64,000 nt of DNA, from NCBI GenBank assembly GCA_045535815.1, contig JAZSMJ010000049.1, forward strand, positions 1 to 64,000, read 5' to 3'. Below are positions 17,644 through 25,638 of this stretch, piece by piece. Source of the stretch: JAZSMJ01 sp045535815. Its GTDB lineage: Bacteria > Bacillota > Clostridia > Oscillospirales > CAG-272. A program made the translations under genes and the position numbers. The notes beneath the pieces are model-generated. The model had not been told where the DNA came from, did no database searches, and saw only the letters and a list, made by a program, of their open reading frames with translations. Position 1 is the first letter of the stretch. Each line of letters begins with the position of its first letter.

Positions 17644-19509
17644 ATGCTGAAAGAAAAAATAAGACAACCTGAAAAAGAAAAAAATGAAAATACACCTTCA
17701 AGCTCAAAAACCAAAAAGGAAATGTTTGAAGATGAAGAGATAATGGACTTGGAGCAAGAGCTAATAGATACATATCTTAAATCCGATTCAAATCCAGTGA
17801 AGATCCTTTTGAAAATGCACAAGCATTATATAAAGGAGATCTTGCTCTCATTATTTTTCTATACTATCAAAACGATACCGGTTATAGTTTTACCCGTCAT
17901 AACCGCAATGATCATCAATCTCGTTGCCTATCCACCCGAGGATTTCTGGCAGAAAATGGTGACTTACATTGTTGTCATGACTGCACTTTTTCTTATAAAT
18001 ATTCCTACAAACCGACTTTACGATAAATATTATAAGATCGTCTCAAGAAAGATAGAAGCCGGACTTCGCGGAGCGTTGGTAAGAAAGCTGCAGCAGCTTT
18101 CTATCTCCTTCCACCGTGAAATGCAGAGCGGAAGAATTCAGTCAAAGATCATAAGGGATGTTGAGACCATACAGTCGCTGTCCGATACGCTGTTTTCTTC
18201 ACTGCCCGGAATAATTATTAATTTAGTAACTGCACTTATTATAGTTCTTCGCAATAACCTGACTGTGTTCTGGTTCTTTGTTTTGTGTATTCCCGCTTCT
18301 GTAGTGGTAGTAAGAGCCTTTCTCAAGCCTATTGACAAAACCAATCAGAAATTCCGCCGACAAATGGAAAGCACATCTGCCAACATCAACGATATGATAG
18401 AGATGACTCCTATTACAAGAGCTCACGCTCTTGAGGATATGGAGGTAAAGAAGATAACCTCCAATCTCAGTCATCTTGCAAACCTGGGCTTTCGCCGCGA
18501 TATGATACACGCACTTTTCGGCTCGATATCGTGGGTGTTGTTTCAGATGTTTCAGTTCTCCTGCCTTATCTTCTCGGCGTATATGGCATTTAAAGGCGAG
18601 ATAGGTATAGGCGATATAACCCTTTATCAGTCGTATTTCTCATCCCTTACCGGTCAGGTATCCAGCATTATCAATATGATGCCGTCCATATCCAAGGGAT
18701 TCGATTCTATATCCTCAATAGGAGAGATACTCTGCTCTATGGATATTGAGGATAACAGCGATAAGGAATCGCTTCCCGAGCTTCGCGGAGAGTATGAGTT
18801 TGAAAACGTATGCTTTTCTTACGAGGAGGATCAGCCCCTTCTCAAGGGCATTAATATAAAGGTACGCGCAGGCGAGACCATTGCCTTTGTCGGAGAATCG
18901 GGCTCAGGCAAGACTACTCTTATGAATCTTCTTATAGGCTTTAATCTTCCGAAATCCGGAACGGTCAGAATAGACGGACAGGATATAAGAGATATCGACC
19001 TTAACAGCTATCGCCGTCACATTTCCATAGTACCGCAAAACGTGGTGCTGTTTACAGGCTCTATTCGCGACAATATTACGTACGGTATGACCGACGTGAG
19101 TGACGAAAGACTTGCCGCTGCGATTGAAGCGGCAAGACTTACCGATTTTATAAACAGTCTGCCCGACGGCCTTGACACAAGACTTGAGGAACACGGTGCC
19201 AACCTTTCGGGCGGTCAGCGCCAACGTCTTTCTATCGCGCGCGCCATAATTCGAGACCCCAAGGTAATACTGCTCGATGAGGCAACCAGCGCACTCGACA
19301 GTATATCCGAAAAGCAGATACAGGAAGCAATAAACAATCTTACCGTCGATCGTACCACCTTCGTCGTGGCGCACAGACTGTCTACCATCAAAAACGCAGA
19401 CAGGATCGCCGTCATCAAGGACGGAGAATGTGTTGAGATCGGAAGCTACGACCAGCTCATGGAAAAAAGAGGCGCATTTTACGCACTTCGCTCTATGCAG
19501 CAGATATAA
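17644..19509 (+). CDS. ABC transporter, fused permease and ATPase, exporter type
   Basis: A 621-residue half transporter that would dimerise in the membrane. After a charged N-terminal extension of about 65 residues come six predicted membrane helices (about 70-370). The ATPase domain follows with Walker A GESGSGKTT, Q-loop VPQNVVLF, signature LSGGQRQR, Walker B VILLDEAT and H-loop VAHRLST. This is the MsbA/LmrA-like exporter fold, which moves lipids, peptides or drugs outward rather than importing sugars. ATG at 17644 has AGGAAG six bases upstream. A glycoside hydrolase gene starts ten bases after its stop, so they share a transcript. The substrate is unknown. Confidence 0.92.
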   Translation: MLKEKIRQPEKEKNENTPSSSKTKKEMFEDEEIMDLEQELIDTYLKSDSNPVKILLKMHKHYIKEILLSLFFYTIKTIPVIVLPVITAMIINLVAYPPEDFWQKMVTYIVVMTALFLINIPTNRLYDKYYKIVSRKIEAGLRGALVRKLQQLSISFHREMQSGRIQSKIIRDVETIQSLSDTLFSSLPGIIINLVTALIIVLRNNLTVFWFFVLCIPASVVVVRAFLKPIDKTNQKFRRQMESTSANINDMIEMTPITRAHALEDMEVKKITSNLSHLANLGFRRDMIHALFGSISWVLFQMFQFSCLIFSAYMAFKGEIGIGDITLYQSYFSSLTGQVSSIINMMPSISKGFDSISSIGEILCSMDIEDNSDKESLPELRGEYEFENVCFSYEEDQPLLKGINIKVRAGETIAFVGESGSGKTTLMNLLIGFNLPKSGTVRIDGQDIRDIDLNSYRRHISIVPQNVVLFTGSIRDNITYGMTDVSDERLAAAIEAARLTDFINSLPDGLDTRLEEHGANLSGGQRQRLSIARAIIRDPKVILLDEATSALDSISEKQIQEAINNLTVDRTTFVVAHRLSTIKNADRIAVIKDGECVEIGSYDQLMEKRGAFYALRSMQQI

Positions 19510-19519
19510 CGGAGATTTT

Positions 19520-20650
19520 ATGAATAATACAGATATAAGAAATCAGCTCTATAAAAAGACAGGTGGATTTATAAAGGGTATCTGCCACCCTAAGGATGAG
19601 CTTGAAAGACTTGCGCAGGCAGGCATCGGTTGGGTAAGGATAGATGCACCGTTCCCATTTGAAAAGGACGGAAGTGTAAGCCAAAGTCACATCAGATTTA
19701 TTGAAAAGGTAAAGCATTATTTTGAAAACGGGCTTCGTACCGTGTTAGTAAGCCCTTATCCCAAAGAATTCATTGAAAACGGAATAGACCCTCGCACAGA
19801 GCAGGGGATTTCAAAAGTCAGAGAAATATGCACCTTTATGGCGAGGGAATATGCACCGTACGGCGTATGCTGGCAGGCAACCAACGAAATGCATATCGTT
19901 CACTTTCGCTCGCCGCTTACTGCAAGGGAAAGCGTAGAATTTCTGATAGCCTCGATCGAAGGTCTGAATACGGGAGCGCCAAGCTGTGCCGTCGGACACA
20001 ATTCGGTCAGCCATACAGGCGATTGGGACGATAGCTGTCTCGAGATAAGCAATAGAACAAGGTGCGATTATATCGGATTTGACCTTTATAACGGCACGTG
20101 GAGTGACGGCGGACCCGAAACGTATATCGACCATGTCGAAAGGCTGTATTCACTTCTCAAAATACCGGTTATTCTTATGGAATTCGGTTTTTCGTCAAAA
20201 GGCAAAAACATAAGCGATGATCTCAAAGAGATAAACGAATATCTGAACGGTATCGGTTATAGCAGCATAGACGGGGTTATAAAAGATCCCCAAAAATTTA
20301 TTGAAGCCTTGCCGAAAGGACTTGCCAAAACGGTTTTAAACTGCGCTCCGGAGGATAAAGTGCAGGCAATATACAACTGTTTTCCGCATGTTTTGAAAAC
20401 CTGGTGGGCAAAAGAGGTAATACCTCATACCGAAGAGGGGCAGGCAGAATTCTACAAAACGATTTTGCCCATGCTTATGAATAATCCCCACCTTGCAGGT
20501 GCGGTCATATATTGCTGTATGGATAGTAACAGCTGCTTTCTTTGCGATGCTGACGATTGTCCGTGCGAGACCGCGTGGGGGCTTATCCGCCTTGATAAGA
20601 GCCCAAAGCCCACATACTACGCAGTAAAGAAAGCATTTACCAATAAATAA
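19520..20650 (+). CDS. Clan GH-A (cellulase-like TIM barrel) glycoside hydrolase
   Basis: 376 residues without signal peptide. The TIM barrel shows WVRIDAPFPF near the start, the candidate acid/base Glu in WQATNEMH (about residue 124) and the candidate nucleophile Glu in VILMEFGF (about 219), the order and spacing of clan GH-A. A Cys-rich patch (CCMDSNSCFLCDADDCPC) near residue 333-350 is unusual. ATG at 19520 follows CGGAG. It is the second gene of the ABC transporter operon. Exact GH family and substrate cannot be fixed from sequence reading. Confidence 0.78.
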   Translation: MNNTDIRNQLYKKTGGFIKGICHPKDELERLAQAGIGWVRIDAPFPFEKDGSVSQSHIRFIEKVKHYFENGLRTVLVSPYPKEFIENGIDPRTEQGISKVREICTFMAREYAPYGVCWQATNEMHIVHFRSPLTARESVEFLIASIEGLNTGAPSCAVGHNSVSHTGDWDDSCLEISNRTRCDYIGFDLYNGTWSDGGPETYIDHVERLYSLLKIPVILMEFGFSSKGKNISDDLKEINEYLNGIGYSSIDGVIKDPQKFIEALPKGLAKTVLNCAPEDKVQAIYNCFPHVLKTWWAKEVIPHTEEGQAEFYKTILPMLMNNPHLAGAVIYCCMDSNSCFLCDADDCPCETAWGLIRLDKSPKPTYYAVKKAFTNK

Positions 20651-20655
20651 AAAAC

Positions 20656-20711
20656 AAAAAAGTCGCGAGTAAAGTGAACTGTTTGGGGTTCACTCCACTC
20701 GCGGCTTTTTT
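20656..20711. terminator. Bidirectional terminator
   Basis: 15-base outer stem AAAAAAGTCGCGAGT/ACTCGCGGCTTTTTT (one G-T pair) enclosing an inner GTGAAC/GTTCAC stem, between convergent genes. Confidence 0.88.
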
Positions 20712-21495
20712 ATTTATGTAATCCTTTTTGCTTAAGTATCTTCAAGACATCGTCGGGGTTGTTGCAGGTGATAAGCTCTGCACCCATATCGATCGCCATA
20801 TCAACGGTTGCCTCATCCTTGACGAAGGCACCTGCCCATATGCGAATACCACTGTTTTCGTGAAAATCCTTTATTTCGGCAAGAGTGACCTTACCCTCGG
20901 CATATCCGAATACGCAGGCGCAGTAGCCGAAGCTGTATACCTCCTCGCTGCAGCCTTCAAGATTGAGATGCTTTGGAGGGTAGTACAGATGCTGCTTGTA
21001 TCTGCCGCTGTATTTTTTGTAAACGTATTCGTTCAGCCTGCCGTCAAAGCTGTTGATAACGCATCGGTCGGAAAAGCCGTATTGCTCCACGATCTGAAGC
21101 ACTCTGTCGCATACGTCAAACGACACTGCCTCGTTTTCCCCTCTCGGATACTCCTTGAGCTCGATATCAAGAGTGACAGTAGGATGATCCTTCACAAGCT
21201 CCATAAGCTCAACAAATGTGGGTATCCTGCATCCGTTTCCTGCATCGAGCTGTCTTAGCTCAGAAAGCGTATGCTCGCACACAAGCCCACTTCCATTCGT
21301 AGTACGGTCAAGCGTTGAATCGTGTATCAGAACCAGCTCACCGTCTGCGCTGACGCGCACGTCGGTCTCTATCTGATCAACGCCTATCTCCAGGGCGCCC
21401 TTAAATGCTTCAATGGTATTCTCGGGATACTTTGCGCTCCATCCTCTGTGTGCAGCCACAAAAATATTGTCCTTATTCTGTGTCCAATAATTCAT
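20710..21495 (-). CDS. Glycerophosphodiester phosphodiesterase
   Basis: Hydrolyses glycerophosphodiesters to glycerol phosphate and an alcohol. The 261-residue product has the GDPD motifs AAHRGWSAKYPENT, QIETDVRVSADGELVLIHD with the catalytic His, Glu and Asp residues, and LDIELKE. It has no signal peptide, like cytoplasmic UgpQ-type enzymes. A GTG at 21504 is in frame, but GAGGTG is correctly spaced for ATG at 21495. It is the third gene of a minus-strand operon with a HAD phosphatase and a glycerol-1-phosphate dehydrogenase. Confidence 0.93.
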   Translation of the reverse strand: MNYWTQNKDNIFVAAHRGWSAKYPENTIEAFKGALEIGVDQIETDVRVSADGELVLIHDSTLDRTTNGSGLVCEHTLSELRQLDAGNGCRIPTFVELMELVKDHPTVTLDIELKEYPRGENEAVSFDVCDRVLQIVEQYGFSDRCVINSFDGRLNEYVYKKYSGRYKQHLYYPPKHLNLEGCSEEVYSFGYCACVFGYAEGKVTLAEIKDFHENSGIRIWAGAFVKDEATVDMAIDMGAELITCNNPDDVLKILKQKGLHK

Positions 21496-21505
21496 TTTAT
21501 CCACC

Positions 21506-22225
21506 TCACAAAAGCTGACCTATAATTTTCGGGAAATCCAGATAATTATCAATGGTAATATAGTTGAAATCCGATCTGTATACCGATTCGTCGTTTCCAC
21601 CCATACCGTAATCGTCCCCAATATAAACTACCTCGCTGTGTGACAATCCCTTTTCTTTGCAGTAAAGGTCGAGGGCGTAATATTTATCAAACGGCCTTGG
21701 TGCCATATCGAACGAGGACGAGCCACCGACGAATACGCAATAATCGTTGAAGATGCTTACGACGTCGCTGTAGATCTTGCGGCGTTTTATGCGGTCGGGA
21801 TCAAAGGCAAGCTTATCGGCCTTCTGAGCCTTAGTCCCGAGGATCGGGAAGGTGACGCATCCCGATGGGTGAAATTCAACCGTATCACCTGCATATTCCG
21901 TAAATCCGTATTTTGTGCGAAGACCGTTTATCTTTTGAGTAACAAGCTCCTTGTCGCAGTCCGCTTTATCGTCTCTTATTATATCGATAGATTTGGTTTT
22001 GGGGTTGTACGCTCCGTACTGCATTCCGTAATTTCCGATAATATCGATCGGAAATCCCTCAAGCTGATTGAATATACGCATTACCTGCCCCGCACCAACT
22101 ATAAGAAGAGTGTATATTTCAGACAGCTTGATAAGCGCATCTCTGTGCTCGGCACTCAGTGGAGTTTTATGCTGAGTAAGCGTGCCGTCGAGATCCATTG
22201 CGACGACCTTTACGTTACTGTACAT
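21506..22225 (-). CDS. HAD superfamily (Cof/phosphomannomutase-like) phosphatase
   Basis: 239 residues. Motif I DLDGTLTQHKT carries the Asp nucleophile and the general acid Asp. Motif IV is GDDYGMGGND. The cap is of the C2B type seen in sugar-phosphate phosphatases and eukaryotic-type phosphomannomutases (GNYGMQYG). A TTG at 22240 is possible, but GGAGGAG just upstream favours ATG at 22225. It overlaps the end of the upstream dehydrogenase by 11 bases and ends ten bases before the diesterase start, a tight operon. Its substrate may be a sugar or glycerol phosphate of this pathway. Confidence 0.87.
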   Translation of the reverse strand: MYSNVKVVAMDLDGTLTQHKTPLSAEHRDALIKLSEIYTLLIVGAGQVMRIFNQLEGFPIDIIGNYGMQYGAYNPKTKSIDIIRDDKADCDKELVTQKINGLRTKYGFTEYAGDTVEFHPSGCVTFPILGTKAQKADKLAFDPDRIKRRKIYSDVVSIFNDYCVFVGGSSSFDMAPRPFDKYYALDLYCKEKGLSHSEVVYIGDDYGMGGNDESVYRSDFNYITIDNYLDFPKIIGQLL

Positions 22226-23486
22226 TCGCTTCTCCTCCAAAAAAGTCGTAATACATCCAAAGAACGGTATATCTGTCCTTCAGATCCTTGGCGTAAAAAA
22301 TAGCGTTCTCTATCTTTTCGTTGCCGTAAAAATCATAAAAATCCTCGATAAAAAGATTTGCCTTTGACAGTATCCTTTCTATCTCTTCAGAAGTGGGCAT
22401 CTCCGCCAAAGCAGCCCTTATCTCATTCTCTTTTTCAAGATAGATCCGAGCATCGCTGTTTTTATAGCGTCCCATCTTTTTCTGCAGCTCGATGCATCCG
22501 TCAGCGCTGCTCTTATATATCGATCTCATAATTTGTGCGTATTCCGACTCGCTCGGACGGTAAAGGGTATCCGGGAATTTGCTTTTCAAGATGGTTTCTC
22601 TCAGCCTTGCGGTTATGACGGTCGAATAGGCAACGTCGATACCGTGTGAAAAATAATCGTCCTTATTCAGGATACCGGTTATTTCAAAGAAATGTGAAAG
22701 ATGGTGCTCGCTTCCAGACGCAGGGCGTGACGATAGCGCAAAGCTCATTAAAATACCGATGACCACGAGTGCCTCCATCAAAGCACCGATGCTCTTTTGG
22801 TCTCTTCTGAGGATACCGTCAGCAAGAGCAATGGTCGTTTCTATCTGCTGATAGGTAAGATCGTAAATATAATCACAAAAATACTCGCCGTTAACGATTC
22901 TGCTCAGCTTCCAGTCGTTTAAAGCGGAATATTTTCCGACCACGTCTCCGTATCCCGATTTTATCATATCGATCGGAGCGGCGGCCAGAACCGATATATC
23001 GGCTATGATCGCTACCGGAAGTCCTGCAGGATACGTGACCTTCATTCCGCCCATTATCATAGCAGCGCCGTTTGAGGCATATCCGTCCATGGAAGGAGCG
23101 GTCGCAACGATCACGTAGGGCAGCTTATTCAGAAACGAAACGTATTTGCAAAGATCCTGTATAACACCCGAGCCTATGCCGACTATCATATCGGTATCAC
23201 CAAGAGCATCGGTGACCGTTTTTACAGCGTCTTCATTGGGTATAAGCACCTCGTCACCGCTGAAGATGACACGGTTTATGCGCTTGCCCTTGAGATTCCC
23301 GACGGTCGCATCGCCTGCGGCAGCATATGTATTTTGGTCGCAAACGACCAAAATACTGCTGTAATCGCGGCAGATTTCTTCAAGACGTGCCGCAGCGCCT
23401 TTTTCAATATAAACGTATTTTATATCACACGAGTGCGTTCTGCCACATTGGCAGTCGACTCCCCTCAGAAGTTGATTGATATCCAA
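22215..23486 (-). CDS. sn-Glycerol-1-phosphate dehydrogenase (AraM/EgsA family)
   Basis: The enzyme interconverts dihydroxyacetone phosphate and sn-glycerol-1-phosphate with NAD(P)H, the stereochemistry of archaeal lipids; bacterial AraM does the same. The 423-residue product shows GIGSGVIQDLCKY in the NAD-binding fold, TAPSMDGYAS, the metal-ligand Asp in GYGDVVGKYSALNDW, and the two metal His sites in SEHHLSHFFE and SHGIDVAYS. Start is TTG at 23486 with AAGGAGAA upstream; no ATG fits. It heads an operon with a HAD phosphatase and a glycerophosphodiesterase and is divergent from a DeoR-type regulator. Confidence 0.92.
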   Translation of the reverse strand: MDINQLLRGVDCQCGRTHSCDIKYVYIEKGAAARLEEICRDYSSILVVCDQNTYAAAGDATVGNLKGKRINRVIFSGDEVLIPNEDAVKTVTDALGDTDMIVGIGSGVIQDLCKYVSFLNKLPYVIVATAPSMDGYASNGAAMIMGGMKVTYPAGLPVAIIADISVLAAAPIDMIKSGYGDVVGKYSALNDWKLSRIVNGEYFCDYIYDLTYQQIETTIALADGILRRDQKSIGALMEALVVIGILMSFALSSRPASGSEHHLSHFFEITGILNKDDYFSHGIDVAYSTVITARLRETILKSKFPDTLYRPSESEYAQIMRSIYKSSADGCIELQKKMGRYKNSDARIYLEKENEIRAALAEMPTSEEIERILSKANLFIEDFYDFYGNEKIENAIFYAKDLKDRYTVLWMYYDFFGGEANVQ

Positions 23487-23519
23487 GAAAAATTCTCCTT
23501 TACATCACTTGATATTTAA

Positions 23520-23548
23520 GTTATAATATTTCTGTCAGAACAAATCAA
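23520..23548 (-). promoter_or_regulatory. Promoter of the glycerol-1-phosphate operon
   Basis: Minus strand TTGATT (23543-23548), 17 bases, TATAAC (23520-23525). Confidence 0.55.
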
Positions 23549-23586
23549 CAATTATCCAAAAAGTTGCACATACAATGAAGATTTTA

Positions 23587-23621
23587 TGCAATTATCTTGC
23601 AAATCGGTCAAAATCAGTCAA
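23587..23621. promoter_or_regulatory. Candidate DeoR-type operator
   Basis: A palindrome TGCAA-TTATC-TTGCA (23587-23601) is followed at once by a tandem ten-base repeat AATCGGTCAA-AATCAGTCAA (about 23602-23621), just before the ribosome-binding site of the regulator. Confidence 0.4.
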
Positions 23622-23635
23622 GAAAGGTAAATATT

Positions 23636-24388
23636 ATGTTAAACAAGGAACGTGAGCTCCAGATAATCAATATTCTGAAAACGACAAACGGATTCGTTTC
23701 GGTAAAACAGCTTTGCGATATGCTGTTTGCAAGTGAATCGAGCATCCGCCGGGATCTTAAGGCTCTCGAAAAGCGTGGGCTTGTTAAAAGAAGCTACGGA
23801 GGCGCTTCGTCTGCTGTAAGCTTTTCAAATATAGTTACCTTTAATAACCGTACCCGTCAGAACGTGAGCGCAAAAAAGGAGATCGCTCAGAAGGCAATTT
23901 CGCTTATAAAAGACGGAGATACCGTTTTCCTTGACCAATCGTCAACAGCTTTTTATCTCGCCGAGGAGATAATGACAAAAAGATCGGTCACCGTTGTAAC
24001 CAACAATATAGAAATAATGATGCTGCTGTCAAATTCGGGGATTTGTCTTATATCGTCGGGCGGCAGATTGAGCGAGCAAAACAGGAACTGCCTTATAGGA
24101 GGCGATGCACAGATCACCTTTGAAAATATATTTGCCGATATAGCATTTTTTTCGGTAAAATCGGTATCGGCTGACGGAACCGTCACCGACTGCTCCCAAG
24201 AGGAGGTAGCGGTTCGGAGAGCAATGCTTAAAAACGCACGCAAAAAGGCACTTCTGTGCGATAGCTCCAAATTCGGACAGCTTGCTCCCTACAAGCAGTG
24301 CGAGATAGCCGACGTTGATTATCTCGTAAGCGAGGGGAACGCATCCCAAATGTTCAAGGACTGCAAAACAAGCGCAATACTGATGTAA
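23636..24388 (+). CDS. DeoR/GlpR family transcriptional regulator
   Basis: 250 residues. An N-terminal winged helix-turn-helix (about 1-58) contains VSVKQLCDMLFASESSIRRDLKALEKRGLVKRSYGGA, here noted by its core SIRRDL. The C-terminal DeoRC sensor domain carries DGDTVFLDQSSTA, VVTNNIE, SSGGRLSEQN and LCDSSKFG, the usual phosphosugar-binding segments. ATG at 23636 follows AGAAAGG. Divergent orientation suggests that it represses the glycerol-1-phosphate operon until a phosphorylated intermediate appears. Confidence 0.93.
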   Translation: MLNKERELQIINILKTTNGFVSVKQLCDMLFASESSIRRDLKALEKRGLVKRSYGGASSAVSFSNIVTFNNRTRQNVSAKKEIAQKAISLIKDGDTVFLDQSSTAFYLAEEIMTKRSVTVVTNNIEIMMLLSNSGICLISSGGRLSEQNRNCLIGGDAQITFENIFADIAFFSVKSVSADGTVTDCSQEEVAVRRAMLKNARKKALLCDSSKFGQLAPYKQCEIADVDYLVSEGNASQMFKDCKTSAILM

Positions 24389-24390
24389 AA

Positions 24391-24430
24391 AACGAGACCT
24401 TATAGCCAAAGCTAAAGGTCTCGGATTTTT
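24391..24430. terminator. Bidirectional terminator
   Basis: Stem CGAGACCTT/AAGGTCTCG with an inner TAGC/GCTA stem, A run before and T run after, between the convergent DeoR-type and BNR genes. Confidence 0.88.
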
Positions 24431-24431
24431 A

Positions 24432-25484
24432 TCAGTATATCGGATATTCGGAATAGTATATATTCTTTCTGTCATCCCATCCAAAACAAAGAAGCCCGCG
24501 TTCCTCGTCTATAAAAGCATCGGGATAAGCAAGAGGCTCGGTGTCGCTCCACATAAGGTCGATCTTTGTCCCCCACGTCTTCATATCGTCGTCGCTTATC
24601 CAAAGTGAAAGCGGACTGCGCTTGCACTCGTGATTTGGTGAGTTCAAAAGATAGATTCTTCCCTTGCTGTCACGTGTGAGGTCCACCTTGACGATAGCTG
24701 ACGGAATATCCGTCCTCTTGATCTCGCTCCAGCTCTCGCCAAGATCGTATGAACGGCTCTCATACAGCCAGGTCTCCCTGTTGCTTCGAATAAGCATTAC
24801 CAGGCTACCGTCTGACAGCTGAACTATGGCAGGCTCAACGAAATAACCGCCCTTAAAGCCTATTTTTCCGCTTATTCGCCAGCTGTTTCCGCCGTCCTCG
24901 GATATAAGAACGCCGCAGTATTCACTGTGATAAAGGGTTGTGAAGTCCTCGGGAAGATACTCTTTTCCGCAAACGATGCACTTCTTGTTCTGATTTGCAA
25001 ATGATGCCCAGCTTGTCTCGCTGCCTTCTATCCAAGAGCAGGACACGATTATCTTTTTCCCAATAATTAAATGACCCTTAGCGTGTATGTTATTTATAGC
25101 GTTTCCTATGGATGCAGGAGTGGTAAAGCTTTTTGCGCAATCCTCGCTTGTGCTGATATATGAATGGCAGTCCTGCGAAAAAGTGGTGTGGTTATAGTAT
25201 GAGCACGGAAAAGCTATGATCTTACCGTCTACCACAAATACGTCGGGTGTGAATATACCCTTTTGCGGGTGCGAGAAAAGGACGGTGCTGTCATCCCACG
25301 TTCTGCCGTTGTCGTAGCTTTTACTGAAGCAGGTGATATTTTCCTCACGAGGCTCTGCTTGGCCTCCGCACGTCCACGACATAAAAAGGCTTTGATCGGA
25401 AAGACGGCAAAGGTTTGCCTCAAGCATTATACTGCCCGCAGTGTTTACCTTCTGAGTAAAAAGCTTTTCGTTAAAATGCATCAT
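24432..25484 (-). CDS. Sialidase-like BNR-repeat protein with a C2HC knuckle
   Basis: 350 residues, no signal peptide. Asp-box repeats typical of six-bladed sialidase-like propellers are visible: SYDNGRTW (residues 56-63), SEDGGNSW, SYDLGESW and a weaker SDDDMKTW. Between blades lies CIVC followed 13 residues later by HSEYC, a Cys-Cys-His-Cys pattern that could hold zinc. Whether the sialidase Arg triad is present could not be established. ATG at 25484 (CGGAGGC six bases upstream) is better than a TTG at 25502. Cytoplasmic location argues for action on imported oligosaccharides or for a non-sialidase role. Confidence 0.75.
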   Translation of the reverse strand: MMHFNEKLFTQKVNTAGSIMLEANLCRLSDQSLFMSWTCGGQAEPREENITCFSKSYDNGRTWDDSTVLFSHPQKGIFTPDVFVVDGKIIAFPCSYYNHTTFSQDCHSYISTSEDCAKSFTTPASIGNAINNIHAKGHLIIGKKIIVSCSWIEGSETSWASFANQNKKCIVCGKEYLPEDFTTLYHSEYCGVLISEDGGNSWRISGKIGFKGGYFVEPAIVQLSDGSLVMLIRSNRETWLYESRSYDLGESWSEIKRTDIPSAIVKVDLTRDSKGRIYLLNSPNHECKRSPLSLWISDDDMKTWGTKIDLMWSDTEPLAYPDAFIDEERGLLCFGWDDRKNIYYSEYPIY

Positions 25485-25524
25485 AAATAAGCCTCCGTAC
25501 AAAACGATAGATATTCTTTACCTC

Positions 25525-25552
25525 ATTATATCATAACATAATTCATTGTCAA
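25525..25552 (-). promoter_or_regulatory. Sigma-A promoter of the BNR gene
   Basis: Minus strand TTGACA (25547-25552), 16 bases, TATAAT (25525-25530). Confidence 0.7.
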
Positions 25553-25612
25553 ATAGCATTTTTTGCACAAAACATTGCACTTTTTGCAAAAATGATAGGA
25601 CCATTCAAAAAC

Positions 25613-25634
25613 AGCGGAGCGAGAACGCTCCGCT
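25613..25634 (-). terminator. Terminator of the methyltransferase/nuclease operon
   Basis: Perfect nine-base stem AGCGGAGCG/CGCTCCGCT, four-base loop, then TGTTTTTG on the minus strand, five bases beyond the nuclease stop. Confidence 0.82.
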
Positions 25635-25638
25635 TTGC

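Noticed and set aside
25547..25600. Recurrent TTTTTGCA words upstream of the BNR gene as an operator array
   Set aside because: Spacing and orientation are irregular in an AT-rich stretch, so chance is a sufficient explanation.
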